Origin: Alkalinema sp. FACHB-956
Lineage (GTDB): Bacteria; Cyanobacteriota; Cyanobacteriia; Leptolyngbyales; Leptolyngbyaceae
Direction of reading: 5' to 3'
Length of the DNA: 64,000 bases
Assembly (NCBI RefSeq): GCF_014697025.1
Contig: NZ_JACJRC010000006.1
Location: 1-64,000 of the forward strand
This document shows, piece after piece, positions 1 through 9,860 of the stretch. The notes under the pieces were generated by a model. The model had not been told where the DNA came from. It was given only the letters and a program-made list of their open reading frames with translations, and did not search any database. A program made the translations under genes and the position numbers. Positions within the stretch are counted from its first letter, which is position 1. Each line of letters starts with the position of its first letter.

Positions 1-677
1 GTCAGCTCGAAATCGCTCGTCTGGTCGGACTGCGACCCTACAACGCGATCGCCTTCACCGGCCCGATCGCGGTGTTTGTCAGCGTCTTCCTGATGTACCC
101 ATTGGGCCAGTCTTCCTGGTTCTTTGCCCCGAGCTTTGGGGTAGCGGGGATTTTCCGCTTCATCCTGTTCGTGCAAGGGTTCCACAACTTCACGCTCAAC
201 CCCTTCCACATGATGGGAGTGGCGGGCATTCTGGGTGGAGCGCTGCTGTGCGCCATCCACGGTGCGACCGTTGAGAACACGCTGTTTGAAGATGGTGAAG
301 GCTCGAACACCTTCCGTGCGTTCAACCCGACCCAAGCGGAAGAAACGTACTCGATGGTGACCGCGAACCGCTTCTGGTCGCAGATTTTCGGGATTGCGTT
401 TTCCAACAAGCGTTGGTTGCACTTCTTCATGCTGTTTGTGCCCGTGACTGGGTTGTGGATGGCATCGGTTGGGATTGTGGGCATCGCGTTGAACCTGCGG
501 GCCTATGACTTTGTGTCGCAGGAATTGCGGGCAGCGGAAGACCCTGAATTTGAAACCTTCTATACGAAGAACATTCTGTTGAATGAGGGGATCCGTGCTT
601 GGATGGCTCCTCAAGACCAGATTCACGAACACTTTACTTTCCCCGAAGAGGTACTGCCCCGTGGTAACGCTCTCTAA
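1..677 (+). CDS. psbD: Photosystem II D2 protein, 5'-truncated by window edge
   Basis: This is the 3' part of the D2 reaction-centre protein, which with D1 binds P680, pheophytin, QA and the non-haem iron in the thylakoid membrane. The reading frame is open from base 3 and 224 residues are visible. Counting back from a 352-residue D2, the first residue is Gln129. That numbering puts Tyr160 (TyrD) in LMYPLG at bases 96-98, His197 in NPFH and His214 in the AIHGAT segment, which confirms the alignment. The C-terminus PRGNAL is typical. The last 17 bp overlap the GTG start of psbC, the usual psbD-psbC arrangement, so the two are co-transcribed. The promoter and the first 128 codons lie outside the window. 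Confidence 0.98.
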   Translation, partial: QLEIARLVGLRPYNAIAFTGPIAVFVSVFLMYPLGQSSWFFAPSFGVAGIFRFILFVQGFHNFTLNPFHMMGVAGILGGALLCAIHGATVENTLFEDGEGSNTFRAFNPTQAEETYSMVTANRFWSQIFGIAFSNKRWLHFFMLFVPVTGLWMASVGIVGIALNLRAYDFVSQELRAAEDPEFETFYTKNILLNEGIRAWMAPQDQIHEHFTFPEEVLPRGNAL

Positions 678-2043
678 TCGCATGGTGGCGGGGAACCGGG
701 ACCAAGAATCCTCGGGATTTGCTTGGTGGTCGGGTAATGCTCGCCTGATTAATCTTTCTGGTAAGTTGCTCGGTGCTCACGTAGCCCACGCAGGTCTCAT
801 CGTATTCTGGGCTGGTGCGATGACCCTGTTCGAAACCGCGCACTTCATCCCTGAAAAGCCCATGTATGAGCAAGGTTTAATCCTGCTTCCTCACCTTGCA
901 ACCCTAGGTTGGGGCGTAGGCCCGGGTGGTGAAGTTGTTGATACCTTCCCATACTTTGTTGCAGGTGTATTGCACCTGATTTCTTCGGCGGTTCTCGGTC
1001 TGGGTGGGATTTACCACGCAGTTCGTGGCCCCGATACCCTGGAAGAATATTCCACCTTCTTTGGCTACGACTGGAAAGACAAGAACCAAATGACCAATAT
1101 TATTGGTTATCACCTGCTGATGCTGGGTGGCGGTGCTTTGCTCTTGGTCGCTAAAGCCATGTTCTTCGGTGGCGTATACGATACCTGGGCACCCGGTGGT
1201 GGTGACGTTCGTGTGATTACGAACCCGACCCTAAACCCTGCGGTAATCTTTGGCTATCTCACCAAGGCTCCCTTCGGTGGTGAAGGCTGGATCATCGGGG
1301 TGGACAACATGGAAGACATCATCGGCGGTCACATTTGGATCGCGTTGATTTGTATCTTCGGTGGTGTTTGGCACATCCTCACCAAACCCTTTGGTTGGGC
1401 GCGTCGTGCATTCATTTGGTCTGGTGAAGCTTACCTTTCCTACAGCCTTGGTGCACTGTCCATGATGGGCTTCATTGCTTCCGTCATGGTGTGGTATAAC
1501 AACACGGCTTACCCCAGTGAATTCTTTGGCCCCACTGGCCCTGAAGCGTCCCAAGCACAAGCGATGACCTTCTTGATCCGTGACCAAAAGCTGGGTGCTA
1601 ACGTCGGTTCTGCTCAAGGCCCCACGGGTCTGGGTAAATACCTGATGCGCTCTCCCACGGGTGAAATCATCTTCGGTGGTGAAACCATGCGTTTCTGGGA
1701 CTTCCGTGGTCCTTGGTTGGAGCCTCTGCGTGGACCTAACGGTCTGGATTTGAGCAAGATCAAAAATGATATTCAGCCTTGGCAAGTACGTCGGGCTGCT
1801 GAATACATGACCCATGCACCGCTGGGTTCCATCAACTCGGTGGGTGGCGTAGCAACGGAAATTAACTCCTTTAACTACGTGAACCCCCGCGCTTGGTTGG
1901 CAGCTTCCCACTTCATCCTTGGTTTCTTCTTCTTGATTGGTCACCTATGGCACGCTGGTCGTGCTCGGGCTGCGGTTGCAGGCTTTGAGAGAGGGATCGA
2001 TCGTGAGAATGAACCCGCACTGTCTATGCCTAACCTTGACTAA
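661..2043 (+). CDS. psbC: Photosystem II CP43 chlorophyll-binding protein
   Basis: CP43 is the inner antenna of photosystem II and supplies ligands to the Mn4CaO5 cluster. I take GTG at 661 as the start: it lies 17 bp inside psbD, has a GAGG box about 12 bp upstream, and is the position known for cyanobacterial and plastid psbC. An in-frame ATG exists at 583 but would add residues that only read psbD sequence out of frame. The product is 460 aa with six hydrophobic segments and a large lumenal loop. The GGETMRFWD motif carries Glu341 and Arg344, equivalent to Glu354 and Arg357 of standard numbering. The C-terminus ends SMPNLD. A strong terminator follows at 2101. Confidence 0.98.
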   Translation: MVTLSNRMVAGNRDQESSGFAWWSGNARLINLSGKLLGAHVAHAGLIVFWAGAMTLFETAHFIPEKPMYEQGLILLPHLATLGWGVGPGGEVVDTFPYFVAGVLHLISSAVLGLGGIYHAVRGPDTLEEYSTFFGYDWKDKNQMTNIIGYHLLMLGGGALLLVAKAMFFGGVYDTWAPGGGDVRVITNPTLNPAVIFGYLTKAPFGGEGWIIGVDNMEDIIGGHIWIALICIFGGVWHILTKPFGWARRAFIWSGEAYLSYSLGALSMMGFIASVMVWYNNTAYPSEFFGPTGPEASQAQAMTFLIRDQKLGANVGSAQGPTGLGKYLMRSPTGEIIFGGETMRFWDFRGPWLEPLRGPNGLDLSKIKNDIQPWQVRRAAEYMTHAPLGSINSVGGVATEINSFNYVNPRAWLAASHFILGFFFLIGHLWHAGRARAAVAGFERGIDRENEPALSMPNLD

Positions 2044-2100
2044 TCAACTAGTTCGATTGGATCAACAGGTTGATTTAAGTCTGGTTTAGACAAAGATGAT

Positions 2101-2130
2101 AAAAAGGCTCCTTACAGGAGCCTTTTTATT
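2101..2130 (+). terminator. Rho-independent terminator after psbC
   Basis: Arms AAAAAGGCTCCT (2101-2112) and AGGAGCCTTTTT (2116-2127) pair perfectly around a TAC loop and run into a T-rich tract. It lies 58 bp after the psbC stop and should end the psbDC transcript. Confidence 0.92.
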
Positions 2131-2603
2131 TTTAGTCAAGCATTTTTGTTGGGATGAGTCGGGTCTTATTAGTTTGATTTTGGAGTTCTATGGATATACC
2201 GTTAGAGATGCTCTCAGTTGACTGACAGTTATCTACAACGCCTTGCTGTTGCGTGAGAAAAGAGTTGGTTATGAGGCATTCAGGCGGAATTCCAGGTGGA
2301 ATTCGGTTGAGACAAGGTTCTAGGAGAGGAATAATTGCACTATCGGAACTCAGCTGATCATGACGCTGACTGCCATGACCAACAAAAGTGCTATGACCAA
2401 CAAAAGTATGACAGCAATACCTATGACAGCAATACCTATACCAACAAAGAGTCATCTGAGCTGATGGCCAACGGAAAGACAAAAAAGCTTTGCAGTTAAC
2501 TACAAAGCTTTCAATCAGAATCCATAGGGGAATCAAACTGTTGTCAAATCGGTAATACCTGCCAAATCGGAAATCTCATTCACCAATAAATGATCTAAAT
2601 GAC
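2131..2603. repeat. Gene-free stretch with short tandem duplications
   Basis: No convincing gene lies between the psbC terminator and ndhE. Inside are an imperfect pair of 18-bp units based on ATGACCAACAAAAGT (2375-2407), directly followed by an exact 15-bp pair, ATGACAGCAATACCT (2408-2437). A 134-codon minus-strand frame runs through these repeats but reads as low-complexity sequence with no family resemblance. Confidence 0.7.
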
Positions 2604-2909
2604 CTACCATTTCAGCAAGTTAAACTGCTCCATATCCACCGTGTCGCGGTTGCGGTAGATGGCTAAAACGATCGCGAGTCCTACAGCAGCTTCTGCAGCA
2701 GCGATCGCAATCACAAACGTCGTGAAGACTTGGCCTTTAATGTCTTGAGGATCTAGATAATTGGAAAACGCCATCAAATTGAGGTTGACAGCATTCAACA
2801 TTAGTTCGATCGACATCAAAACCCGAACCGCATTGCGACTCGTTACCAAACCATAGACCCCAATGCAGAACAAAGCAGCTGCAATTAGAAGAAAGTACTG
2901 GAGTTGCAT
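2604..2909 (-). CDS. ndhE: NAD(P)H-quinone oxidoreductase subunit 4L (NuoK homologue)
   Basis: NdhE is a small membrane subunit of cyanobacterial NDH-1, which takes electrons from ferredoxin to plastoquinone in cyclic flow and respiration. The 101-aa product has three hydrophobic helices. It carries the NuoK-type acidic residue in [12 protein letters not shown] and a second one in [11 protein letters not shown], both part of the proton channel in this family. Length and sequence match the family throughout. It is the last gene of the minus-strand ndhA-I-G-E run, 87 bp after ndhG. Confidence 0.96.
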   Translation of the reverse strand: MQLQYFLLIAAALFCIGVYGLVTSRNAVRVLMSIELMLNAVNLNLMAFSNYLDPQDIKGQVFTTFVIAIAAAEAAVGLAIVLAIYRNRDTVDMEQFNLLKW

Positions 2910-2996
2910 CGGTTGAATTCCTTACGCTTCAATTCCTAAACGAATAGAGAGGGATAAAGGTGATCAGGATTGGGGCGGTCTCATCTTGAAGATTCG

Positions 2997-3605
2997 TTAC
3001 TTCTGCTCAGCCTTAGACGCTGCTACCAACTCCCGAGGACGTTCCGGCAACATAAGTGCTTCGTCTTCACCCTTCGAAGAGCGAATTTCCGGAATAAATT
3101 CCCGACGAGCCAACACGATCGCGCCAATCAGTGCCATCAGCAGCAACACCGACACCAGTTCAAAGGGCAACAAATAGTCGCTGAAGAAATGCAGCCCGAT
3201 CGTTACAATACCGCTATCACCCGCTGGGACGAGAGGAGAAATGGCCCAAGGGGTTGAAACAATCATGGTTCCCAACAACGCAAACAGCCCAATACAAATT
3301 AAGGCCGTGGCTGCTTGACGCACAACCAGCCCTTTGACAGGCTTGAAGTCTTCACGCTTATTGACAAGCATGATGGCAAAGAGAATCAAAACGTTAATCG
3401 CACCAACATAGATCAGAATTTGAGCGGCTGCCACAAAGTCAGCATTGAGCAACAAATACAGTCCGGACATGCTGATGAAAACGCCCCCCAACAAAAATGC
3501 CGAGTAGACTACGTTACCTAATAAAACCACCCCAAAGGCGGATCCCAACATCATGATTGCTAGGAGGCCAAACGAGACGATTTGAACGCCTTCTGCTAGA
3601 TTCAC
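2997..3605 (-). CDS. ndhG: NAD(P)H-quinone oxidoreductase subunit 6 (NuoJ homologue)
   Basis: NdhG is a membrane-arm subunit of NDH-1. The 202-aa protein has about five transmembrane segments. It includes the conserved NuoJ stretch around GVVLLGNVVYSAFLL and the AAQILIYVGAINVLILFAIM helix. The C-terminal 30 residues are polar and lysine/glutamate rich, as in other cyanobacterial NdhG proteins. It sits 79 bp after ndhI and upstream of ndhE on the same strand, in the conserved cyanobacterial order. Confidence 0.95.
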   Translation of the reverse strand: MNLAEGVQIVSFGLLAIMMLGSAFGVVLLGNVVYSAFLLGGVFISMSGLYLLLNADFVAAAQILIYVGAINVLILFAIMLVNKREDFKPVKGLVVRQAATALICIGLFALLGTMIVSTPWAISPLVPAGDSGIVTIGLHFFSDYLLPFELVSVLLLMALIGAIVLARREFIPEIRSSKGEDEALMLPERPRELVAASKAEQK

Positions 3606-3684
3606 AACTCTTGCTCCCTCTCAAACCAGTCTTGAAACCGATACCAAACCCAGTCAGATTTTACTCAAAAAACGAGATAAAGAC

Positions 3685-4299
3685 TTACTTGGCCTCTTCC
3701 GTCGGAGTGGCCGATGATTTTTTCAACGTAGCTGCAATCTCGTCAGGCCGCTGACCTGCCCGCTGCGAACCTGATGGCAAACCATGGGGTTCCACAACTC
3801 CCTTAGGTAGATAGGCAAATTCTCGCAGCGGCGTCACCATCGGATCGTTGGTCACCTTGTAGGGCAACCGTCCAAGGGCCACGTTGTCGTAGTTCAACTC
3901 GTGACGATCGTAGGCGGCCAGTTCATATTCCTCCGTCATAGACAGGCAGTTAGTGGGACAGTACTCCACACAGTTGCCGCAGAAAATACAAACACCGAAG
4001 TCAATGCTGTAATGACGCAGTTCCTTTTTCTTCGTTTCTTTGTTAAATTCCCAGTCAACAACCGGCAGGTTAATGGGACAAACCCGCACGCAAACTTCAC
4101 AGGCAATACACTTATCAAATTCGTAGTGGATCCGTCCTCGAAATCGTTCTGAGGGAATCAGTTTTTCGTAGGGATACTGGACTGTCACAGGTCGCCGTTG
4201 CATGTGGTCAAAGGTGACCGACAATCCTTGGCCGATGTACTTTGCAGCTTGGACGGCTTCTTTGGTGTAGTCGCTGACTTGCTTAAGAAACTTCAGCAT
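3685..4299 (-). CDS. ndhI: NDH-1 subunit I, 2x[4Fe-4S] ferredoxin-type (NuoI homologue)
   Basis: NdhI carries the two [4Fe-4S] clusters that pass electrons to the quinone site of NDH-1. Two complete cluster motifs are visible, [12 protein letters not shown] and [12 protein letters not shown], in the centre of a 204-aa protein. The N-terminal [16 protein letters not shown] segment is typical of the plastid/cyanobacterial branch. The roughly 40-residue C-terminal tail ([19 protein letters not shown] and on) is variable in the family. It lies 59 bp downstream of ndhA. Confidence 0.96.
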   Translation of the reverse strand: MLKFLKQVSDYTKEAVQAAKYIGQGLSVTFDHMQRRPVTVQYPYEKLIPSERFRGRIHYEFDKCIACEVCVRVCPINLPVVDWEFNKETKKKELRHYSIDFGVCIFCGNCVEYCPTNCLSMTEEYELAAYDRHELNYDNVALGRLPYKVTNDPMVTPLREFAYLPKGVVEPHGLPSGSQRAGQRPDEIAATLKKSSATPTEEAK

Positions 4300-4358
4300 G
4301 GTTCACCTTCTATAATTCACCTTGCAAGGGAAACGGAATACGGAATTCATCACAAACC

Positions 4359-5477
4359 TTAGCCACCAAAGGCGACAGGGAAAGCGAGTTTCAGGCCAGC
4401 CGTGACCAACAAATTCACCAGCGAGATGGGCAATAGGAATTTCCATCCCAGATCGAGCAGTTGGTCAATCCGGACACGGGGAACTGTCCAGCGCATCAGA
4501 ACGGCTAGGAAGACTAAGGCATAGGCTTTCACCAAGGTCATCACAATCCCCAGGGAAGCTGTAATCACCTGTAACCAAGGGGTCGTTTCACTAACCCCGA
4601 CTAGGTTAGCCAACCAACTTACGGGAACAGGAGATTCCCACCCCCCCAGGTAGAGAATTGCGACCAATAGCGCAGACAGGGTGAGATTTACGTAGGAGCC
4701 CAGATAGAATAGGGCAAACTTCATACCGGAATATTCTGTCTGATACCCAGCGACCAATTCTTCTTCTGCTTCCGGCAGGTCAAAGGGCGTCCGTTCACAT
4801 TCTGCCAACGCTGCAATCCAGAAGATGATGAACCCCACAGGTTGCCGCCAAATATTCCATCCCAACAGACCATAGCCCGACTGCTGCTGCACGATATCGA
4901 TCGTGCTGAGCGAGTTGGACATCATCACGATCGCCAAGACTGACAAAGCTAGCGGAATTTCGTAGGCCAGTGATTGAGCCGCGGCCCGCAATCCCCCCAA
5001 GAGCGAATACTTATTGTTGGAGGCATAACCTGCCATCAACAGGCCGATCGGCACAATGCTGGAAAAGGCAATCCAAAGGAACACCCCCATCGTCACATTG
5101 GTGATTACCAAGTTCTGTCCGAAGGGCACAATTAAATAGGATAAAAACACCGGGATCACCACAATCATGGGCCCCAAGGTGAATAGCAAGCGATCGGATT
5201 TGGCCGGAATGACATCTTCCTTAAAGATCAGCTTCAAGCCATCCGCAAGGGGGGCAAGAATCCCCAAGGGGCCAATAAACTCTGGGCCAATCCGTTGCTG
5301 AGCTGCCGCCGAAATTTTTCGTTCCAGCCAAACCGCCACCAAGACGGCCACCGTTGAGGCAACCAGCATAATTAACATAGGTAGGGGCATCCACAGCGCC
5401 TTGGCAGCACCTGCTGGAATCCCCAAACCCCGAAGCGATTCAATAAACGTTCCTTGAAGATCAATTCCTGGGTTCAT
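4359..5477 (-). CDS. ndhA: NAD(P)H-quinone oxidoreductase subunit 1 (NuoH homologue)
   Basis: NdhA is the membrane subunit that forms the quinone-binding chamber with the peripheral arm of NDH-1. The 372-aa protein has about eight transmembrane helices. It contains the diagnostic acidic loop [20 protein letters not shown] followed by [12 protein letters not shown]. The start is an ATG at 5477. It is the first gene of ndhA-ndhI-ndhG-ndhE; the 355-bp gap to gltA upstream, with a terminator in it, implies its own promoter. Confidence 0.96.
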   Translation of the reverse strand: MNPGIDLQGTFIESLRGLGIPAGAAKALWMPLPMLIMLVASTVAVLVAVWLERKISAAAQQRIGPEFIGPLGILAPLADGLKLIFKEDVIPAKSDRLLFTLGPMIVVIPVFLSYLIVPFGQNLVITNVTMGVFLWIAFSSIVPIGLLMAGYASNNKYSLLGGLRAAAQSLAYEIPLALSVLAIVMMSNSLSTIDIVQQQSGYGLLGWNIWRQPVGFIIFWIAALAECERTPFDLPEAEEELVAGYQTEYSGMKFALFYLGSYVNLTLSALLVAILYLGGWESPVPVSWLANLVGVSETTPWLQVITASLGIVMTLVKAYALVFLAVLMRWTVPRVRIDQLLDLGWKFLLPISLVNLLVTAGLKLAFPVAFGG

Positions 5478-5832
5478 TGCTTCCCACTGGCATCATCATC
5501 AGTCCGTACCACGGGTTTATCTGATTAACTCGATTGGTCAATGGCGATCGCTCAAGCTAGGTCGATAAACTCCCCTGACCAGTATATCTTCCTATCGTGG
5601 TCTGAATTGCGACCTATGCAAAGGATTTGTCCTTAGATGAGGATTGGGAAAATACTTTGGTTCCTGAATCCATTGAGAGTCCAAGCCGGTTTCCTATCAC
5701 AAACAAAAATAAACCCCCAGATTTTGTCTGAGGGCTGGAGTTCCTGAAAATCGTCACACCTTCATCCTGGCAAGTTTTTCTTTTTTCGTGAAGAGGGGCG
5801 AGACCCATCACGACGGTTTTAAAACCTTAGGT
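5478..5832. other. Gap between gltA and ndhA
   Basis: This gap holds the gltA terminator (5706-5737), a HIP1 octamer (5544-5551) and presumably the ndhA promoter. No gene is convincing: the 65-codon minus-strand frame at 5614-5811 runs across the terminator and resembles nothing known. Confidence 0.6.
5706..5737 (-). terminator. Rho-independent terminator after gltA
   Basis: On the minus strand CCCTCAGA (5736-5729) pairs with TCTGGGGG (5723-5716) around a CAAAA loop, with one G-U pair, followed by TTTATTTTTG. It is about 100 bp past the gltA stop codon. Confidence 0.8.
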
Positions 5833-6969
5833 TTATCGGTGCTCGATCGGAACGTAGGGCGCACTGTGAAGCCCCGTATAGATCTGAGTTGGACGGAAAA
5901 TGCGGTTTTCCGCCAGTTGTTCCTTCCAGTGAGCCAACCATCCAGCAGTCCGGGAAATGGCAAATACGGGCGTAAACAAATCCGTAGGAATACCGAGTTT
6001 TCGGTAAACCAAGCCAGAGTAAAAGTCTACGTTGGGATAAATGCCTCGGTGTCCCAGTTTTTCTGCAACAACCTGCTCCATTTCAACCGCAATATCGTAG
6101 TACTTATCTTGGCCAAACTTAGCAAATAGCTGTTCGGCCAACTCCTGCAAAATATTGGCCCTCGGATCCTTTACTTTGTAAACCCGATGACCGAAGCCCA
6201 TGATCTTCTTCTTATGTTCCAGGCAATGATCCAAGTAAGGACGTACATTTTCAACGGATCCGATTTCTTCTAGCATGAGAATCACTTCTTCCGCCGCTCC
6301 ACCGTGCAGAGGGCCTGCCAGCGTTCCCACCGCCGAGGCAATGACTGCATAGGGATCCGTCAGTGTGGAAGCGGTCACCATCGCAGAAAAGGTGGAAGCA
6401 TTAATCGTGTGTTCTGCGTGTAAGGTCAAGCAAACATCAAAAATATGAGCTGCTAAAGGATCTGGCTCTTGCTCATTCAACATGTAGAGAAAATTCGCAG
6501 CATAGCCCAAATCATCCCGAGGTTGCACTGGATCGTTCCCCTTCCGCATGAGTTGGAATGCCGCCACCATCGTGGGAACTTTAGCGAGTAGCCGCACGAC
6601 CGCTGCTCGAACATAGGTCGGATCATCTAACGCTCGACGGGAGTAAAACAGACCCAGGGCTGCAGCACAGGCCTGGAGGGCATCCATGGGGTGGCCACTT
6701 TCCGGGAAACATTTCATCATGTCCCGAATGCGGTATTTCAACCGTCGATGGTAGCGAATTTCAGTCTCAAAGGCCCCGAGATCCTCTGCACTGGGCAACT
6801 CGTTCCAAATTAAGAGGTAGGCTGTCTCTAAAAAGGTACTTTTCTCAGCAAGTTCCTGAATAGGGATGCCCCGATACTCCAGAATTCCCTTTTGCCCATC
6901 AACAAAACTGATACTGGATTGGGTTGCGGGAACGCCTTCTAAACCAGCGCGGTATTCGCAAACTGTCAT
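5833..6969 (-). CDS. gltA: Citrate synthase
   Basis: Citrate synthase condenses oxaloacetate and acetyl-CoA, feeding the 2-oxoglutarate branch that supplies carbon for nitrogen assimilation in cyanobacteria. The 378-aa protein is of the short bacterial type. The active-site regions are present: LAGPLHGGAAEEV (first catalytic His), GFGHRVYKVKDPRA (second His) and YPNVDFYSG (catalytic Asp). The N-terminal substrate-domain motif ILEYRGIPIQELAE is also clear. The start is the ATG at 6969. It is monocistronic by its own terminator, although ndhA follows on the same strand. Confidence 0.96.
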   Translation of the reverse strand: MTVCEYRAGLEGVPATQSSISFVDGQKGILEYRGIPIQELAEKSTFLETAYLLIWNELPSAEDLGAFETEIRYHRRLKYRIRDMMKCFPESGHPMDALQACAAALGLFYSRRALDDPTYVRAAVVRLLAKVPTMVAAFQLMRKGNDPVQPRDDLGYAANFLYMLNEQEPDPLAAHIFDVCLTLHAEHTINASTFSAMVTASTLTDPYAVIASAVGTLAGPLHGGAAEEVILMLEEIGSVENVRPYLDHCLEHKKKIMGFGHRVYKVKDPRANILQELAEQLFAKFGQDKYYDIAVEMEQVVAEKLGHRGIYPNVDFYSGLVYRKLGIPTDLFTPVFAISRTAGWLAHWKEQLAENRIFRPTQIYTGLHSAPYVPIEHR

Positions 6970-7553
6970 GGGGACACCGTCTTACTGCAATATTTCAACT
7001 ATATGCAGTTAAATTATCAGATTTTACCGGAGGATGGGGGGAGACTCTCGGAGAAAGAAGCGTGGTGATGTCAGGAGATGGGATATAGAGTTTATTGCCA
7101 AAAAGCACATCTTATTACCAAAAAGCACATCCCTGCGATCGCCTTCCTTCTCTCCCTCACCTAAGAAATCCTCGATCGGGCGCTGGTTACAAAGGTTCAT
7201 AATCACCAGTAGTTCATAATCACCGCCAGTTCACAGTTGTCACCAATCCACAATCGCCACATACCATACTTGGATTGAGATTAGTGGCTCAAACTTCAAA
7301 AAATGATAAAAAATTTGCCGTTTTTTGTAAAAGGCAATATTATGAAGTTATAAAGATTGACAATTCCCTTCAATTATCAATTGAACACATTCGGTTGAAT
7401 TGATTCAGTTGAACAAATTCAGTTGAACAAACCTAGTCGTCAGAAGCAGTCCTACAGGTCAGTCCTGTGTCATCTGGGCTACCGCAGTCTGGGCTGAACC
7501 AGCATATATGTATGTGCAATGGCGACTTTTGTCCTTTCTCATTAAGGAGCTAT
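6970..7553. repeat. Divergent intergenic region with tandem duplications
   Basis: This stretch lies between divergent gltA and the 7554 gene. It contains a 20-bp tandem pair differing at one base (7092-7111 and 7112-7131) and an exact 14-bp pair, ATTCAGTTGAACAA (7403-7416, 7417-7430), preceded by decayed copies. TTCATAATCACC also recurs around 7195-7225. The overlapping 60-codon frames on both strands at 7024-7219 are byproducts. Promoters for both flanking genes must lie here, but none can be assigned firmly. Confidence 0.6.
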
Positions 7554-7934
7554 ATGCCTCAGAGACATTCCTATCGTCGGTCTCACCAAGCTAGTCAAGA
7601 ATCCAATCATTCCTTTGCCCACGGAGAATCCCGCCCTGATAAAAGTTGGGCCGCCTCGCAGCGTAGAGGGCATCGTCCCCCCCAAAAGAGTTTGACACAG
7701 TTAATTGAACAAGACGCGCCTCTTGGCGATCACAACCATCTAGTGCTAATGTACGGCCCATTTCAAGCAGAGTGGGTGCCCGAAATTGGGCAAGGGGTTG
7801 CAACCTGGTTAAAAGATTGTATCCATAAGCATGGCATTCCCAGTCTCGTTCGATTCGACTATCGCCGCAGGGCACAAGTGTTTCGCCGTGACCAGTTTCA
7901 ACCTTGGTTTGACCAGTTAATGGAGGCTTCCTAG
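7554..7934 (+). CDS. Conserved-looking hypothetical protein, 126 aa
   Basis: I do not recognise a named family. ATG at 7554 is preferred because AAGGAG lies 4-5 bp upstream; the frame is open back to 7467 but that part has no ribosome-binding site. The first 45 residues are basic and rich in His, Ser, Arg and Gln and look disordered. The C-terminal 75 residues look folded: a hydrophobic strand HLVLMYGPF, an amphipathic helix around GVATWLKDCIHKHG, and a basic strand-helix SLVRFDYRRRAQVF ending in FDQLMEAS. No signal peptide or transmembrane segment is seen. The basic character could fit nucleic-acid binding, but this is a guess. Confidence 0.6.
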   Translation: MPQRHSYRRSHQASQESNHSFAHGESRPDKSWAASQRRGHRPPQKSLTQLIEQDAPLGDHNHLVLMYGPFQAEWVPEIGQGVATWLKDCIHKHGIPSLVRFDYRRRAQVFRRDQFQPWFDQLMEAS

Positions 7935-8381
7935 GTCGCCTTACCGGAATCAGTGGCTTAACCGGAAGATTCCTACAAAATTGACTTTCCAATGGCAGGA
8001 TTCAGCGCAGGATTTAAGAAGTCGTTTCGACTGCCCAATTTTCTCAGTTTGTGAGGGCACGACAGCATCACGACCTCAGTCGGTTGAAGAACAGTAGGTT
8101 AAAAAACAGTAGGTCGCAAAACGTTAGGCCGCAAAGCATTCAGTCAAGCAGCCTAAATTGAGTGCACAAGTTGAGTGCACAAGCTAGTTTTCTATCCCAG
8201 TTGTTTTTTGTTCTGCACAGTACCATTGCTAACTGCAACCCAAACTGAGGGTATCTAGTCGTGTTTTGCAGTGGTTCATGCAAGAACTGGGTGAGTTGTC
8301 AAATTCCAATTTGTTGGGGTGTTAAAGGGTTAGAGCCATTGTCTCTAGCCCTTTGGTGTATCTAGTGGAACCACCATAGAC
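7935..8381. repeat. Gene-free region upstream of codA with tandem duplications
   Basis: No gene is supported here. An exact 13-bp pair, TTGAGTGCACAAG, lies at 8158-8170 and 8171-8183. Looser copies of AACAGTAGGT and GCAAARC-type units occur at 8085-8140. A strong hairpin stands at the downstream end (listed separately). Confidence 0.6.
8324..8354 (+). promoter_or_regulatory. Strong hairpin 27 bp before codA start
   Basis: Arms AAAGGGTTAGAG (8324-8335) and CTCTAGCCCTTT (8343-8354) form a 12-bp stem with one G-U pair and a 7-nt loop. No T tract follows, so it is not a classical terminator. Its position just before the codA start would allow a role in mRNA stability or translation; that role is inference. 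Confidence 0.45.
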
Positions 8382-9746
8382 ATGAACTGTGATCTTCTTC
8401 TTCAGGGTGGGCGAGTTTTAGTGACGCCCGATCGCTGGATTTCGGCTGATATTGCAATTTCCCAGGGACAAATTGTTGCGATCGTCCCCAATGTTTCAAC
8501 GACTTCCGAGTCAGCAATTCCTGACACGATCGCATCAAGTGCATCAAGTCCATCAAGTCCAACAGTTGCATCAAATTCTGAGGTCGATGGCACTGGAGCG
8601 GGGATAGCAGCCCAGCAGATTTTAGATGTGACAGGTAAACTCATCAGTCCTCCATTTGTGGAATCCCATATTCATCTGGACTCTGCATTAACCGCAGGAG
8701 AACCCAGGTGGAATCAAAGTGGCACGCTGTTTGAAGGAATTGAAATTTGGCGCGATCGTAAACGCAATCTATCCCTAGAGGATGTTAAACAGCGGGCGAT
8801 CGCGACCCTCAAGCAACAGGCAATGCAGGGCGTTCTCTTTGTGCGCAGCCATGCTGATGTCAGTGAACCGAGTCTAACGGCTCTCCAAGCCCTTCTCGAA
8901 GTTCGTGAGGCAGTCAAAGATTGGATGACCTTGCAAGTTGTAGCCTTTCCCCAAGATGGGATTTATGGCAGTCCTGGGAATGAAGCTTTGCTGGAAGAAG
9001 CGCTGAAGCAGGGGGCCGATGGCGTAGGGGGCATTCCCCACTACGAGTTGACGCGGGAAGATGGCGTGCGATCGATCCAGCGGATTTTTGAACTTGCTGA
9101 GCAGTACGATCGCTGGATTGATATTCACTGCGATGAGATTGACGATGACCAATCCCGCTTCCTAGAAGTGGTGTCTGCCTGTGCATTGCGGCGAGAGATG
9201 GGCGATCGCGTGGCAGCGAGTCACACCACCGCCTTTGGTTCCTATAACAACGCCTACGCCTTTAAACTGCTGGGCTTTTTGCAGCGATCACGGATTAATT
9301 TCATTGCTAATCCGTTGATTAACATTACATTGCAAGGACGTACAGATAGCTATCCCAAACGGCGCGGTGTGACCCGAGTCAAGGAGCTATGGCAAGCGGG
9401 TTTAAATGTCAGTCTGGGGCACGATTGCGTGCAAGATCCTTGGTATTCCCTAGGAACGGGCAATATGTTGGATGTAGCGATGATGGCCATTCATGTCTGC
9501 CAAATGACAGGCACAGCGGAAATCGATGCCTGTTACAACATGGTGACTTGGAATGGGGCAAAAACCTTGGGCGTCGCGGATCAGTACGGGATTGCCATCG
9601 GTCAGCCTGCCAATTTACTGGTGCTGGATGCTGGCGATCGCTACGATGCTTTGCGGCGTCGAGCCACGGTTCAAACCGTGATTTCCCAAGGCCGAATTCT
9701 CGCGGAAACCCCTCCTAGTCATCCCGTATGGCGAGGCCAGAACTGA
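8382..9746 (+). CDS. codA: Cytosine deaminase-like amidohydrolase
   Basis: The protein matches CodA closely along its length. CodA deaminates cytosine to uracil and ammonia using a metal centre in a TIM barrel. Visible family motifs are HIHLD (residues 96-100), TAGEPRWNQSGTLFEGIE, VRSHADVS, the IDIHCDEIDDDQSRF stretch, ASHTTAFGSYNNAY, the PLINITLQGR loop and GHDCVQDPWY with the catalytic Asp. The 454-aa length exceeds the E. coli enzyme mainly through an extra Ser/Ala-rich segment of about 40 residues (roughly 38-78), placed between the N-terminal beta sandwich strands and the barrel. That segment contains three 9-bp repeats. Related isocytosine or creatinine deaminases cannot be fully excluded, but the match is to cytosine deaminase. 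Confidence 0.88.
   Translation: MNCDLLLQGGRVLVTPDRWISADIAISQGQIVAIVPNVSTTSESAIPDTIASSASSPSSPTVASNSEVDGTGAGIAAQQILDVTGKLISPPFVESHIHLDSALTAGEPRWNQSGTLFEGIEIWRDRKRNLSLEDVKQRAIATLKQQAMQGVLFVRSHADVSEPSLTALQALLEVREAVKDWMTLQVVAFPQDGIYGSPGNEALLEEALKQGADGVGGIPHYELTREDGVRSIQRIFELAEQYDRWIDIHCDEIDDDQSRFLEVVSACALRREMGDRVAASHTTAFGSYNNAYAFKLLGFLQRSRINFIANPLINITLQGRTDSYPKRRGVTRVKELWQAGLNVSLGHDCVQDPWYSLGTGNMLDVAMMAIHVCQMTGTAEIDACYNMVTWNGAKTLGVADQYGIAIGQPANLLVLDAGDRYDALRRRATVQTVISQGRILAETPPSHPVWRGQN
8533..8559 (+). repeat. 9-bp tandem repeat inside codA
   Basis: Three units CATCAAGTG/CATCAAGTC/CATCAAGTC keep the codA frame and encode a Ser-rich linker in the N-terminal insertion. Confidence 0.85.
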
Positions 9747-9860
9747 GGCCGTCACGAAAGAATCTAGGCAGCGACTAAAGAATCTGGTACAACGGACAAG
9801 ACTCCCGTGAATCTCCACATGAGCTGCACGGAAGAATTTCATTGTTCAGGAAGCTGCTGT

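Noticed and set aside
1231-1944. 237-codon minus-strand open frame across psbC
   Set aside because: It is a shadow of the highly expressed psbC frame; the translation has no domain pattern and the plus-strand frame is certain.
2132-2536. 134-codon minus-strand frame after psbC
   Set aside because: It is produced by tandem repeats in a gene-free gap, with no ribosome-binding site or family resemblance.
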